NCBI RefSeq assembly: GCF_025938155.1
Contig: NZ_JAPCZG010000009.1
Coordinates: 59,689-123,688 of the forward strand
Direction of reading: 5' to 3'
Length of the DNA: 64,000 nucleotides
From: Novosphingobium sp. KCTC 2891
Lineage (GTDB): Bacteria; Pseudomonadota; Alphaproteobacteria; Sphingomonadales; Sphingomonadaceae
Shown one piece after another: positions 51,885-60,499 of the stretch. Made by a program: the position numbers and the translations under genes. How positions within the stretch are numbered: position 1 is the stretch's first letter; each line of letters begins with the position of its first letter. The notes under the pieces were generated by a model. It searched no databases. It worked only from the letters and a program-made list of their open reading frames with translations, and was not told the DNA's origin.

Positions 51885-52490
51885 ATGAAGCTGTTCATTA
51901 GCCCTGGTGCTTGTTCGCTCGCTCCGCATATCGCCCTGCGCGAAACCGGCGCCACTTTCGATGCGGTGAAGGTCGATCTGGCGACCCGCAAGGTCGAGAC
52001 CGGAGACGATTTCCTGACGGTCAACCCGTCGGGCAAGGTTCCGGCGCTGACCCTCGACAGCGGCGAAACCCTGACCGAAAATCCCGCGATCCTGCTTTAC
52101 ATCGCCGACCAAAAGCCGGAAGCCGGCCTGGCGCCGCGCGACGGCACCATGGACCGGTACCGCCTGCTCAGCCGGCTGAGCTTCCTGGGTTCGGAGTTTC
52201 ACAAGGCCTTCGTGCCCCTGTTTACGCCCGGCACCAGCGATGAAGCCAAGGCAGTCGCTACGACCGCAGTCAAGAATCACTTGGCCGCGCTCGATAAGGA
52301 TCTCGCCGGCAAAGAGCACTATGTGGGCGCCGATTTTAGCGTGGCCGACATCTATCTGTTCGTGATGCTGGGCTGGCCTGCCCATGTCGGGATCGACATG
52401 AGCGCGTATCCCGCACTGGGCGCCTATTGCGGTCGGATTGCTCAGCGGCCTGCGGTTGGGGCGGCCTTGCAGGCCGAAGGTCTCATCTGA
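51885..52490 (+). CDS. Glutathione S-transferase (BphK-like beta-class)
   Basis: A 201-residue GST. The N-terminal thioredoxin-like domain starts MKLFISPGACSLAPHIALRE with the Ser/Cys active-site region at 6-11, VNPSGKVPAL near 46 and the ENPAILLYIAD segment near 65. The C-terminal helical domain has VADIYLFVMLGWP near 148. BphK-type GSTs in aromatic operons dehalogenate or detoxify pathway intermediates. It is last in the first plus sub-operon; 170 bp with a putative promoter follow. Confidence 0.9.
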   Translation: MKLFISPGACSLAPHIALRETGATFDAVKVDLATRKVETGDDFLTVNPSGKVPALTLDSGETLTENPAILLYIADQKPEAGLAPRDGTMDRYRLLSRLSFLGSEFHKAFVPLFTPGTSDEAKAVATTAVKNHLAALDKDLAGKEHYVGADFSVADIYLFVMLGWPAHVGIDMSAYPALGAYCGRIAQRPAVGAALQAEGLI

Positions 52491-52659
52491 TCGAAGAGCG
52501 CGGGGCGCCGGCGATTGCCGTCGCCCACGTCGTTCTTCATTTGCAAATGCGTTTCAAATAGTGCAATGGATGACGGTGCTGGCGACAGAGACGGCGATTC
52601 GGCGTCCAGGTCCAGCCCAATGCAAAATCATCGAGGCGGGAAAGGATCGGAGGGCTACC
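52491..52659. promoter_or_regulatory. Promoter region of the catechol meta-cleavage operon
   Basis: No gene. It contains CATTTGCAAATG (52539-52550, a perfect palindrome) and GTTTCAAATAGTGCAATGG (52551-52569), relatives of the TGCAAT-type sites elsewhere. A good ribosome-binding site (GGAGGG) precedes ATG 52660. This is likely a second, internal promoter, so the lower pathway can be expressed separately from the oxygenases upstream. Confidence 0.5.
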
Positions 52660-53511
52660 ATGGCACGCTCGACTTTGGACACGGCACGTCCGGAAATCGG
52701 TAGGTCGCTGGTTGTCGGCGGAAGCTCGACCAATTACCACGACGTCGGCGAAGGCGACCCGGTGCTGCTGGTCCACGGATCGGGCCCCGGTGTGACAGCC
52801 TGGGCCAACTGGCGGCTGAATATGCCGATCCTCGCCGAGGATTTCCGGGTCATCGCGCCCGACATGTTCGGCTTCGGCTATTCGGACAGCAAGGGCCGGA
52901 TCGAGGACAAGCAGGTCTGGGTCGATCAGCTCGCCGGCTTTCTCGACGGTCTGGGCATCGACAAGGTTTCGATCGTCGGCAATTCTTTCGGTGGCGGGAT
53001 CACGCTGGCGTTCATGATCGCCCACCCCGATCGGGTGGAGCGCGCCGTTCTGATGGGACCTGCAGGGCTCAACTTTCCGATTACCCCTGCGCTCGACAAG
53101 GTCTGGGGCTATGAACCCTCGGTCGAGGCGATGCGCGAATCGCTCAAGTACCTTGCCTGGGATCACAGCCGCCTGACCGAGGATCTGATTCAGTCGCGCT
53201 ATGTCGCCAGCGCCCGGCCCGAAGCACATGAACCCTATCATGCAACGTTCGGCGGCGCCGACCGCCAGGCCAACGTGGCGATGCTCGCCAGCCGTGAGGA
53301 GGACATCGCCGCAATCGCGCACGAAACCCTGATCCTGCACGGGATTGCCGATCAGGTGATCCCGCTCGATTCTACCGTACGCCTCGCCACGCTGATGAAG
53401 CGGGCCGATCTGCATCTGTTCGCCGAATGCGGACACTGGGTGCAGATCGAGCGGATGGCAAGTTTCAACCGGATGGTTGCCGAGTTCTTTAGGAATGGTC
53501 TCAAGGGCTGA
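52660..53511 (+). CDS. 2-hydroxymuconic semialdehyde hydrolase (XylF/DmpD-like)
   Basis: A 283-residue alpha/beta hydrolase splitting the ring-fission product to 2-hydroxypenta-2,4-dienoate and formate or an acid. Oxyanion region LVHGSGPGVTAWANWR near 36, nucleophile elbow VGNSFGGGI with Ser near 109, Asp in HGIADQVIPLD near 228, His in CGHWVQIERM near 256. ATG 52660 is fixed by the GGAGGG upstream. It starts the meta operon, with 18 bp to the catechol dioxygenase. Confidence 0.92.
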   Translation: MARSTLDTARPEIGRSLVVGGSSTNYHDVGEGDPVLLVHGSGPGVTAWANWRLNMPILAEDFRVIAPDMFGFGYSDSKGRIEDKQVWVDQLAGFLDGLGIDKVSIVGNSFGGGITLAFMIAHPDRVERAVLMGPAGLNFPITPALDKVWGYEPSVEAMRESLKYLAWDHSRLTEDLIQSRYVASARPEAHEPYHATFGGADRQANVAMLASREEDIAAIAHETLILHGIADQVIPLDSTVRLATLMKRADLHLFAECGHWVQIERMASFNRMVAEFFRNGLKG

Positions 53512-53529
53512 ACGGAAAGGAGTGTCGAC

Positions 53530-54453
53530 ATGGCTCTAACTGGTGTAATTCGTCCTGGCTACGTGCAGCTCAGGGTTCTCGACCTCGATGAGGCTATTGC
53601 CCATTACCGCGACCGGATTGGTTTGAATTTCGTCAATCGCGACGGCGACCGCGCCTTTTTCCAGGCGTTTGACGAATTCGATCGGCACAGCATTATCCTG
53701 CGCGAGGCCGACCAAGCCGGGATGGACGTGATGGGCTTTAAGGTCGTCAAGGATGCCGACCTCGACCATTTCGCGGAGCGCCTGCTCGATATCGGCGTCC
53801 ATGTCGATGTGATCCCGGCCGGATCGGACCCCGGTGTGGGTCGCAAGATCCGCTTCAACACACCAACCCAGCACGTGTTCGAACTCTACGCCGAAATGGA
53901 ACTGTCGGCCACCGGCCCGGCGGTCAAGAACCCCGATGTCTGGGTGGTCGAACCGCGCGGCATGCGTGCCACCCGCTTCGATCACTGCGCGCTGAATGGC
54001 GTGGACATCTCCGCATCCGCAAAGATCTTCGTCGATGCGCTGGATTTCTCGGTTACCGAGGAACTGGTCGATGAAGGCAGTGGGACGCGCCTCGGCATCT
54101 TCCTGAGCTGCAGCAACAAGGCGCATGATGTTGCCTTCCTCGGCTATCCCGAAGACGGCAAGATCCACCACACCTCTTTCAACCTCGAATCCTGGCACGA
54201 CGTCGGCCATGCAGCCGACATCATCAGCCGCTACGATATTTCGCTCGATATCGGGCCGACGCGTCACGGGATCACCCGCGGCCAGACGATCTACTTCTTC
54301 GATCCCTCGGGTAACCGCAACGAAACCTTCAGCGGCGGTTACATCTATTATCCCGACAATCCGCAGCGCATGTGGCAGGCAGAGAGCGCCGGCAAGGCGA
54401 TCTTCTACTACGAAAAGGCGCTGAACGACCGCTTCATGACGGTGAACACCTGA
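53530..54453 (+). CDS. Catechol 2,3-dioxygenase (XylE-like)
   Basis: A 307-residue extradiol dioxygenase opening catechol to 2-hydroxymuconic semialdehyde. Iron ligands are His in FDHCALNG near 152, His in KIHHTSFNL near 213 and Glu in GNRNETFSGGY near 265, as in XylE; IRPGYVQLRVLDLDEAI is at the start and IYYPDNPQRMW near the C-terminus. AAAGGAG precedes the ATG. This is the central ring-cleavage step for catechols made by the oxygenases upstream. Confidence 0.95.
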   Translation: MALTGVIRPGYVQLRVLDLDEAIAHYRDRIGLNFVNRDGDRAFFQAFDEFDRHSIILREADQAGMDVMGFKVVKDADLDHFAERLLDIGVHVDVIPAGSDPGVGRKIRFNTPTQHVFELYAEMELSATGPAVKNPDVWVVEPRGMRATRFDHCALNGVDISASAKIFVDALDFSVTEELVDEGSGTRLGIFLSCSNKAHDVAFLGYPEDGKIHHTSFNLESWHDVGHAADIISRYDISLDIGPTRHGITRGQTIYFFDPSGNRNETFSGGYIYYPDNPQRMWQAESAGKAIFYYEKALNDRFMTVNT

Positions 54454-54455
54454 TC

Positions 54456-54887
54456 ATGGACGGGGTGGTTTCGGTCAGGACGGTAGGCCACGAACTGGCG
54501 CTCAAGGCAGCGGCTGCCGCCGTTGCCACGGGTGCGGCGGCGGGCTGTCCGGTCGTTGCCGCGGTGGTCGGCGCCGGGGGAGATCTGGTCGCGTTCGTCC
54601 GCGCCAGCGGCTCCCCTTCGCCATCCGCAAAGATCGCGCAGGACAAGGCTTACAGCGCCGCCAGCTTCCGCCTCCCGACGCCGGATCTCTATGCGATGGT
54701 TTCCGGCAATCCGGCCCTGCGCGACGGGATCGTCGCGCAGCCGGGATTAGCGATGTTCGGCGGCGGCCTGCCGATCGAAATCGCCGGTGAATTCGTCGGT
54801 GCGATCGGTGTTTCCGGCGGGAGCGAAGCGATGGACGTCGAATACGCCAACGCCGGTCTCGCTGCGATCGGCGCAAGACAATTCTGA
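54456..54887 (+). CDS. GlcG/HbpS-like (DUF336) protein
   Basis: A 143-residue protein of the GlcG/HbpS fold: ALKAAAAAVATGAAAGCPV near 12, AVVGAGGDLVAFVRASGSP near 32, AQDKAYSAASFRLPT near 60, GGLPIEIAGEFVGAIGVSGGS near 107 (split). Related proteins bind haem or act in small-molecule catabolism, but the function here is unknown. It lies 2 bp after the catechol dioxygenase stop, inside the meta operon, so co-translation is likely. It might protect or help reactivate the dioxygenase. Confidence 0.85.
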   Translation: MDGVVSVRTVGHELALKAAAAAVATGAAAGCPVVAAVVGAGGDLVAFVRASGSPSPSAKIAQDKAYSAASFRLPTPDLYAMVSGNPALRDGIVAQPGLAMFGGGLPIEIAGEFVGAIGVSGGSEAMDVEYANAGLAAIGARQF

Positions 54888-54926
54888 CGCACCATGGCCT
54901 CCGGCCAATTTAGGTATTATGCACCA

Positions 54927-56411
54927 ATGACTTCAGCTTCCTCCTCTCCGGTCACCGAAACTATCCTGAACTTCATTGACGGTTCCTATCGCAAAGGTAG
55001 CGAGGGTAAGTCGTTTCCCAACGTCAATCCGGCCACCGGCACCGCGATCGGGGTTGTGCACGAAGCAAGCCAGGCCGACGTCGCAGACGCCGTGGCTGCG
55101 GCCAAGGCAGCGCTTACCGGGCCATGGGGCAAGATGACCACGGCCGAGCGGGTCAAGCTGATCGCCGCCGTGGCGACCGAGATCGAACGCCGAGCGGATG
55201 ATTTCCTGGCTGCCGAAGTGGCCGACACCGGCAAGCCGCGCCATGTCGCGTCCCATATCGACATTCCGCGCGGGGCCGCCAACTTCCGCATGTTCGCGGA
55301 TGTCGTCTCGACGATGCCGGGCGAAAGCTTCAACACATCGACGCCCGATGGCGGCCAGGCGCTCAACTATACCGTGCGCAAGCCCAAGGGTGTGGTCGCG
55401 GTGGTCTGCCCGTGGAACTTCCCGCTGCTGCTGATGACCTGGAAGGTTGGCCCGGCGCTGGCCTGCGGCAATACCGTGGTGGTTAAGCCGTCCGAGGAAA
55501 CGCCTCGGACGGCTGCCCTGCTGGGCGAAGTAATGAACGCGGTGGGCATGCCCAAGGGTGTCTACAACGTCGTCCACGGATTCGGTCCGGGTTCGGCCGG
55601 CGAGTTCCTCACGTCCAACCCCGATGTCGATGCCATCACCTTCACCGGCGAGACCGGCACCGGACAGGCGATCATGCAGAAGGCCGCGATCGGCGTTCGC
55701 GACATTTCGTTCGAACTCGGTGGCAAGAACCCGGCGATTGTGTTCGCCGATGCCGACCTAGACAAGGCGGTCGAGGGTCTGTCGCGCTCGGTCTTCCTGA
55801 ACACCGGGCAGGTCTGCCTCGGAACCGAGCGGGTCTATGTCGAACGACCGATCTTCGACGCCTTCGTGGCGCGGATGGCGGCGGCGGCGCAGGGCTTCAA
55901 GCCGGGCGTGACCAGTGATCGCGCCTATCTCGGCCCGCTGATCAGCGCCGAGCACCGCGAGAAAGTGCTGGGTTACTATCGCCGTGCGGTCGAGGACGGG
56001 GCCACCGTGGTCACCGGCGGCGGCGTTCCCGAAATCTCGGGTGCGGAAGCCGGCGGCTTCTTCGTGGAACCGACGCTGTGGATCGACGTCGCCCACGGCG
56101 ATACCGTGATGCGCGAGGAAATCTTCGGACCGTGCTGCGGTATCGTGCCGTTCGACAGCGAGGACGAGGTGATCGCACTTGCAAACGATACGGTTTACGG
56201 CCTGTGCGCCTCGATCTGGACCGAAAACATGTCCCGCGGACACCGCGTGGCGGCGGCGATGGACGTGGGGGTGTGCTGGGTCAATTCCTGGTTCCTGCGC
56301 GATCTGCGCACGGCTTTCGGCGGGTCCGGCCATTCCGGCATCGGCCGGGAAGGCGGGGTGCACAGCCTCGAATTCTACACCGAGATCACCAACATTTGCG
56401 TGAAGCTGTAA
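54927..56411 (+). CDS. 2-hydroxymuconic semialdehyde dehydrogenase (XylG/DmpC-like)
   Basis: A 494-residue NAD-dependent aldehyde dehydrogenase. Seen are VCPWNFPLLLMTWK near 158, TFTGETGTGQAIM near 235, ELGGKNPAIVFADAD near 260, Cys in NTGQVCLGTERVY near 297, and AFGGSGHSGIGREGG near 467. It channels the ring-cleavage product into the oxalocrotonate branch. ATG 54927 matches family length; an in-frame ATG at 54894 would add 11 residues. The family also includes other semialdehyde dehydrogenases, but the context favours this one. Confidence 0.92.
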   Translation: MTSASSSPVTETILNFIDGSYRKGSEGKSFPNVNPATGTAIGVVHEASQADVADAVAAAKAALTGPWGKMTTAERVKLIAAVATEIERRADDFLAAEVADTGKPRHVASHIDIPRGAANFRMFADVVSTMPGESFNTSTPDGGQALNYTVRKPKGVVAVVCPWNFPLLLMTWKVGPALACGNTVVVKPSEETPRTAALLGEVMNAVGMPKGVYNVVHGFGPGSAGEFLTSNPDVDAITFTGETGTGQAIMQKAAIGVRDISFELGGKNPAIVFADADLDKAVEGLSRSVFLNTGQVCLGTERVYVERPIFDAFVARMAAAAQGFKPGVTSDRAYLGPLISAEHREKVLGYYRRAVEDGATVVTGGGVPEISGAEAGGFFVEPTLWIDVAHGDTVMREEIFGPCCGIVPFDSEDEVIALANDTVYGLCASIWTENMSRGHRVAAAMDVGVCWVNSWFLRDLRTAFGGSGHSGIGREGGVHSLEFYTEITNICVKL

Positions 56412-56415
56412 GACG

Positions 56416-57210
56416 ATGACAATCGACCCCAAGACTATCGAACAAGCGGCCTTGGCCCTGCGCGGCGCGGCCGAAACGGGGAAGCCTGTCAGCCCGATCC
56501 GCGACCTGATTTCGGCTGGTGGCGTCGAAGCCGCTTATGCCGTGCAGGAAGCCAACACCAAGCACTACCTCGCCAATGGACGGCGCTTGGTCGGCCGCAA
56601 GATCGGGTTGACCTCGATCGCGGTCCAGCGCCAGCTTGGGGTGGATCAGCCCGACTATGGGATGCTGTTCGCTGACATGGACGTGCCGGAAGGCATCCCT
56701 GTGTCGCTCGACCAGGTGATCCAGCCCAAGGTTGAGGCAGAGATTGCGATCGTCGTTGGGCGGGATTTGCCCCACCCCGACATGACGACCGCCGAAATGA
56801 TTCGCGCGGTTGAATATGTCGTTCCGGCAATCGAGATCGTCGACAGCCGCGTCGCAAACTGGGACATCAAGATCTGGGACACGATCGCCGATAATGCCTC
56901 GAGCGGGCTGTTCGTGCTCGGCGCGGTGCCGCGCAAGCTCGACGGGCTCGATCTGCGCAACTGCGGCATGGTCATGGAAGCCAAGGGTGAGCCGATTTCG
57001 GTCGGTGCCGGGATCGCCTGTCTGGGCAGCCCGATCACCGCCTCGCTGTGGCTGGCGCGGGTGATGGCCAAAGCGGGGCGTCCGTTGCTCGAAGGCGACG
57101 TGATCCTGTCGGGCGCGCTCGGGCCGATGGCCGGGGTGGCGCGCGGGGATGTGGTCGAGGCGCGGATTAACGGCGTCGGAACGGTTCGGGCGGCGTTCGC
57201 TGCTGACTGA
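56416..57210 (+). CDS. 2-oxopent-4-enoate hydratase (XylJ/DmpE-like)
   Basis: A 264-residue hydratase: [24 protein letters not shown] near 60 (split), metal-binding [15 protein letters not shown] near 105, [14 protein letters not shown] near 134, and [22 protein letters not shown] near 200. It hydrates 2-hydroxypenta-2,4-dienoate to 4-hydroxy-2-oxovalerate. It follows the semialdehyde dehydrogenase by 4 bp. The decarboxylase at 59201 is a homologue, as in other meta operons. Confidence 0.9.
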   Translation: MTIDPKTIEQAALALRGAAETGKPVSPIRDLISAGGVEAAYAVQEANTKHYLANGRRLVGRKIGLTSIAVQRQLGVDQPDYGMLFADMDVPEGIPVSLDQVIQPKVEAEIAIVVGRDLPHPDMTTAEMIRAVEYVVPAIEIVDSRVANWDIKIWDTIADNASSGLFVLGAVPRKLDGLDLRNCGMVMEAKGEPISVGAGIACLGSPITASLWLARVMAKAGRPLLEGDVILSGALGPMAGVARGDVVEARINGVGTVRAAFAAD

Positions 57211-57232
57211 ATTGGAAGTGGAGGTTGGTCAA

Positions 57233-58171
57233 ATGGCCAGGATGAAGTGCGCGATTATCGGTTCCGGAAACATCGGCACCGATTTGATGATCAAGCTGCT
57301 CAAGGGCTCGGACACTCTGGAGCTGGCGGCGGTAGTCGGGATCGATCCGGCGTCGGAAGGCCTGGCGATGGCCCGCGAACGGGGCGTGGCCACCACTCAC
57401 GAGGGGATTGAGGGCCTGTGCCGCATGCCGCAATATGCCGATATCGGCATCGCCTTCGATGCGACTTCGGCCTATGCCCACAAGGCGCATGACGAGATAC
57501 TCGCCCGCGACGGCAAGCTGATGGTCGACCTGACCCCGGCGGCGATCGGTCCGGCGACCATCCCGCCGGTCAACCCTGCGGTCGATGCGACCGTTCGCAA
57601 CATCAACATGGTGACCTGCGGTGGCCAGGCGACGATCCCGATCGTCGCGGCGGTCTCGCAGGTGGCCAAGGTGCACTATGCGGAAATCGTCGCGTCGGTT
57701 TCGTCGCGCTCCGCCGGTCCCGGCACCCGTGCCAACATTGATGAGTTCACCCGCACCACGGCGCGGGCGATCGAAACTGTCGGCGGCGCGGCCAAGGGCC
57801 GGGCTGTGATCATCCTTAATCCCGCCGAACCGCCGATGATCATGCGTGATACGATCTTCACGCTGTCGGAAATGGTGGATGAGGACAAGGTGCGCGCTTC
57901 GGTCCTGGCTATGATTGCAAGGGTGCAGTCGTACGTGCCGGGCTACCGGCTCAAGCAGGAAGTACAGTTCGAACGCTTTGGCTCGAACCGGCCGCTCAAG
58001 ATCCCTGGCTACGGTGAATTCGAAGGACTCAAGACCAGCGTGTTCCTCGAGGTCGAGGGCGCGGGCGATTATCTGCCCAACTATTCCGGCAACCTCGACA
58101 TCATGACCGCTGCCGCCAAGGCGGCAGGCGAGAGCCTGGCCAAGACTCATATGGAAAAGACCGCAGCATGA
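57233..58171 (+). CDS. Acetaldehyde dehydrogenase, acylating (XylQ/DmpF-like)
   Basis: A 312-residue enzyme oxidising acetaldehyde to acetyl-CoA. The Rossmann motif [16 protein letters not shown] is near 7, the catalytic Cys is in [14 protein letters not shown] near 128-131, and [14 protein letters not shown] is near 202. ATG 57233 follows GGAAGTGGAGG. Its stop overlaps the aldolase start by 4 bp, consistent with the channelled aldolase-dehydrogenase complex known for DmpFG. Confidence 0.94.
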   Translation: MARMKCAIIGSGNIGTDLMIKLLKGSDTLELAAVVGIDPASEGLAMARERGVATTHEGIEGLCRMPQYADIGIAFDATSAYAHKAHDEILARDGKLMVDLTPAAIGPATIPPVNPAVDATVRNINMVTCGGQATIPIVAAVSQVAKVHYAEIVASVSSRSAGPGTRANIDEFTRTTARAIETVGGAAKGRAVIILNPAEPPMIMRDTIFTLSEMVDEDKVRASVLAMIARVQSYVPGYRLKQEVQFERFGSNRPLKIPGYGEFEGLKTSVFLEVEGAGDYLPNYSGNLDIMTAAAKAAGESLAKTHMEKTAA

Positions 58172-59199
58172 CCTTTGATCCAACATCTGATCGGCTCTAC
58201 ATCCAGGACGTGACCTTGCGCGACGGGATGCACGCCATCCTGCATATGTATGGCACCGACAGCGTCCGCATGATCGCTAAGGCGCTTGACGAGGCAGGGG
58301 TGGATGCGATCGAGGTCTCGCACGGCGATGGCCTGAACGGTTCGACCTTCAATTACGGATTTGGCGCCCATACCGACTGGGACTGGATCGAGGCTGCCGC
58401 CGACGTAATCAAGAACGCGGTGCTGACAACGCTTCTGGTGCCCGGTATCGGCACCGCCGAAGAACTCAAGCGGGCCTATTCGATGGGAGTGCGCTCGGTC
58501 AGGGTCGCGACCCACTGCACCGAGGCCGACGTCGGCAAGCAGCACATCGGCATCGCGCGCGATCTGGGCATGGACGTATCGGGCTTCCTGATGATGAGCC
58601 ACATGATCGAGCCCGAGGCGCTCGCCCAGCAGGCGCTGCTGATGGAAAGCTATGGCGCGCATTGCGTCTATGTCACCGACAGCGGCGGGGCGCTCGACAT
58701 GGATGGCGTGATTGCACGTCTCCAAGCCTATGACCGGGTGCTCAAACCTGAAACCCAACGCGGCATCCATGCGCACCACAATCTGTCCCTGGGCGTGGCC
58801 AATTCGATCGTCGCCGCGCAAGCCGGCGCGGTGCGGATCGACGCGAGCCTTGCCGGGATGGGTGCGGGAGCCGGTAACGCACCGCTCGAGGTGTTCATCG
58901 CCGCCGCCAACCGCAAGGGCTGGAAGCACGGCTGCGACGTGATGGCGCTGATGGACGCGGCGGACGATATCATACGCCCGCTTCAGGACCGTCCGGTGAG
59001 GGTCGATCGCGAGACGCTCAGCCTGGGCTATGCAGGCGTCTATTCAAGCTTCCTGCGCCATGCGGAAAAGGCAGCGGAACAGTACGGAATCGATACCCGC
59101 GAGATCCTCGTCGAATTGGGCAATCGCCGGATGGTCGGAGGCCAGGAAGACATGATCATCGACGTTGCGCTTGATCTGATCAAAGCCAAGGCGAACTGA
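58168..59199 (+). CDS. 4-hydroxy-2-oxovalerate aldolase (XylK/DmpG-like)
   Basis: A 343-residue TIM-barrel aldolase cleaving 4-hydroxy-2-oxovalerate to pyruvate and acetaldehyde. The N-terminal [14 protein letters not shown] carries the Arg-Asp pair near 16-17, [14 protein letters not shown] is near 52, [15 protein letters not shown] near 170, and the metal-binding [13 protein letters not shown] near 199. The C-terminal helical communication domain is present ([21 protein letters not shown] near 272, split). ATGA overlap with the dehydrogenase. Confidence 0.95.
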   Translation: MTFDPTSDRLYIQDVTLRDGMHAILHMYGTDSVRMIAKALDEAGVDAIEVSHGDGLNGSTFNYGFGAHTDWDWIEAAADVIKNAVLTTLLVPGIGTAEELKRAYSMGVRSVRVATHCTEADVGKQHIGIARDLGMDVSGFLMMSHMIEPEALAQQALLMESYGAHCVYVTDSGGALDMDGVIARLQAYDRVLKPETQRGIHAHHNLSLGVANSIVAAQAGAVRIDASLAGMGAGAGNAPLEVFIAAANRKGWKHGCDVMALMDAADDIIRPLQDRPVRVDRETLSLGYAGVYSSFLRHAEKAAEQYGIDTREILVELGNRRMVGGQEDMIIDVALDLIKAKAN

Positions 59200-59200
59200 G

Positions 59201-59971
59201 ATGGACAGGCTGGCGAAATACGCGGAAATGCTCGACTCTGCACAGCGTGAAGCAACAGCTACCCCGCAAATCACCCCTGTGGACACCGCTTTCACGGTGG
59301 AAGAGGCCTATCAGGTGCAGAAGCTCTCGGTCGATCGGCGCCTGTCGCGCGGCGAACGGCGCATAGGCGTCAAGATGGGGCTGACCAGCCGGGCCAAGAT
59401 GTTGCAGGTCGGCGTCGACGAAGTGGCCTGGGGCAGGCTGACCGATGCGATGCTGGTCGAGGAAGGATCCGCCCTTTCGCGCGCGCGCTACGTCCACCCC
59501 CGGGTCGAACCGGAAGTCGCCTTTCTGATGAAGTCCCCGCTGGTCGGTAAGGTGACTGCCGCCGCTGCGCTGGCAGCAGTCGAAGCGATCGCCCCGGCGA
59601 TGGAGATCATCGACAGCCGTTACGAGAACTTCAAGTTCGCGCTCGAGGACGTGATCGCCGACAACACTTCCTCGTCGGGGCTGGTGATCGGATCCTGGCA
59701 CGATCCCCGGATCGATTTTTCGAATCTGGGCGTGATCCTCGAAATCGATGGCGAAGTGGTACAGGTCGGGTCGACCGCGGCGATCCTTGGCCACCCCATC
59801 CGTTCGCTGGTTGCTGCGGCCCGGCTGGTTGCCGAAGCGGGCGAACAGATCAACGCCGGTGACATCGTCATGGCTGGCGGCATCACCGCCGCGCCCAACC
59901 TGGCTCCCGGCCAGACCGTGCGGACGACCGTGCAGAACCTTGGCGCGGTCATGTTCCAGGTGGAGGCCTGA
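59201..59971 (+). CDS. 4-oxalocrotonate decarboxylase (XylI/DmpH-like)
   Basis: A 256-residue hydratase-fold decarboxylase converting 2-oxo-3-hexenedioate to 2-hydroxypenta-2,4-dienoate. Seen are RRIGVKMGLTSRAKMLQVGV near 58, VEPEVAFLMKSPL near 104, AIAPAMEIIDSRYENFKF near 128 and DNTSSSGLVIGSW near 152. The KMGLTSRAKM and YENFKF segments separate it from the hydratase at 56416. It starts 1 bp after the aldolase stop. Confidence 0.9.
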   Translation: MDRLAKYAEMLDSAQREATATPQITPVDTAFTVEEAYQVQKLSVDRRLSRGERRIGVKMGLTSRAKMLQVGVDEVAWGRLTDAMLVEEGSALSRARYVHPRVEPEVAFLMKSPLVGKVTAAAALAAVEAIAPAMEIIDSRYENFKFALEDVIADNTSSSGLVIGSWHDPRIDFSNLGVILEIDGEVVQVGSTAAILGHPIRSLVAAARLVAEAGEQINAGDIVMAGGITAAPNLAPGQTVRTTVQNLGAVMFQVEA

Positions 59972-59972
59972 T

Positions 59973-60209
59973 ATGCCGATCATCGAGGTCAACCTGCTCG
60001 AAGGGCGCCCGCCAGAAGCCAAAGAGCGGCTGATCAAGGCTCTGACCGATGCTGCCATCGATGCGATCGGGGCCCCGCGTGAGTCGGTTCGCGTCATCCT
60101 TCGCGAGATGGCCCCGGCGCATTTCGCGTTGGGGGGGGTAAGCTTTGCGGCGAAGGCCGCTGCCGCCGCGCAGCCCCGAGTCGAAGAAGATTGGTCGAAT
60201 GAGGCTTGA
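59973..60209 (+). CDS. 4-oxalocrotonate tautomerase (XylH/DmpI-like)
   Basis: A 78-residue small tautomerase. Pro follows the initiator Met (MPIIEVNLLEGR), giving the catalytic N-terminal proline, with Arg residues near 11 and 39 in the LLEGRPPE and PRESVRVIL segments. It ketonises 2-hydroxymuconate for the decarboxylase just upstream. The C-terminal extension (about 15 residues) is longer than the minimal 62-residue form. It overlaps the ferredoxin gene by 11 bp. Confidence 0.92.
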   Translation: MPIIEVNLLEGRPPEAKERLIKALTDAAIDAIGAPRESVRVILREMAPAHFALGGVSFAAKAAAAAQPRVEEDWSNEA

Positions 60210-60480
60210 GCCCTACCAGATCCGGATTCTCGGAGGGGGACAGTTCGCGTGCCCCGAGGGTGAACGCGTACTGATCGCGATGGAGCAGTTTGGTGCCAGC
60301 GATATAGGAGTGGGCTGCCGCGGCGGTGGTTGCGGGTTTTGCCTGGTTCGAGTCGTCGAAGGCGAATACCGGACCGGCAAGATGAGCACGGCCAAGGTTT
60401 CTGTCGCTGACCAGGCAAAGGGATACGCCCTGGCCTGTCGGATCTATCCGATGGATGACCTTGTCATCGAAGTTCTATGA
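60199..60480 (+). CDS. XylT-like plant-type [2Fe-2S] ferredoxin
   Basis: A 93-residue ferredoxin with the cluster spacing Cys-x4-Cys-x2-Cys in GVGCRGGGCGFC near 38-47 and a fourth Cys in YALACRIYP near 81. XylT-type ferredoxins re-reduce the oxidised iron of catechol 2,3-dioxygenase. In most meta operons xylT precedes the dioxygenase gene; here it lies at the far end, overlapping the tautomerase gene, so the order has been rearranged. Confidence 0.9.
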   Translation: MRLEPYQIRILGGGQFACPEGERVLIAMEQFGASDIGVGCRGGGCGFCLVRVVEGEYRTGKMSTAKVSVADQAKGYALACRIYPMDDLVIEVL

Positions 60481-60499
60481 AAACCAAGGGAGAGTTGTC

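Noticed and set aside
59180..60418. Minus-strand open frame across decarboxylase, tautomerase and ferredoxin genes
   Set aside because: Spans three tightly packed plus genes with intact active sites; no homology visible.
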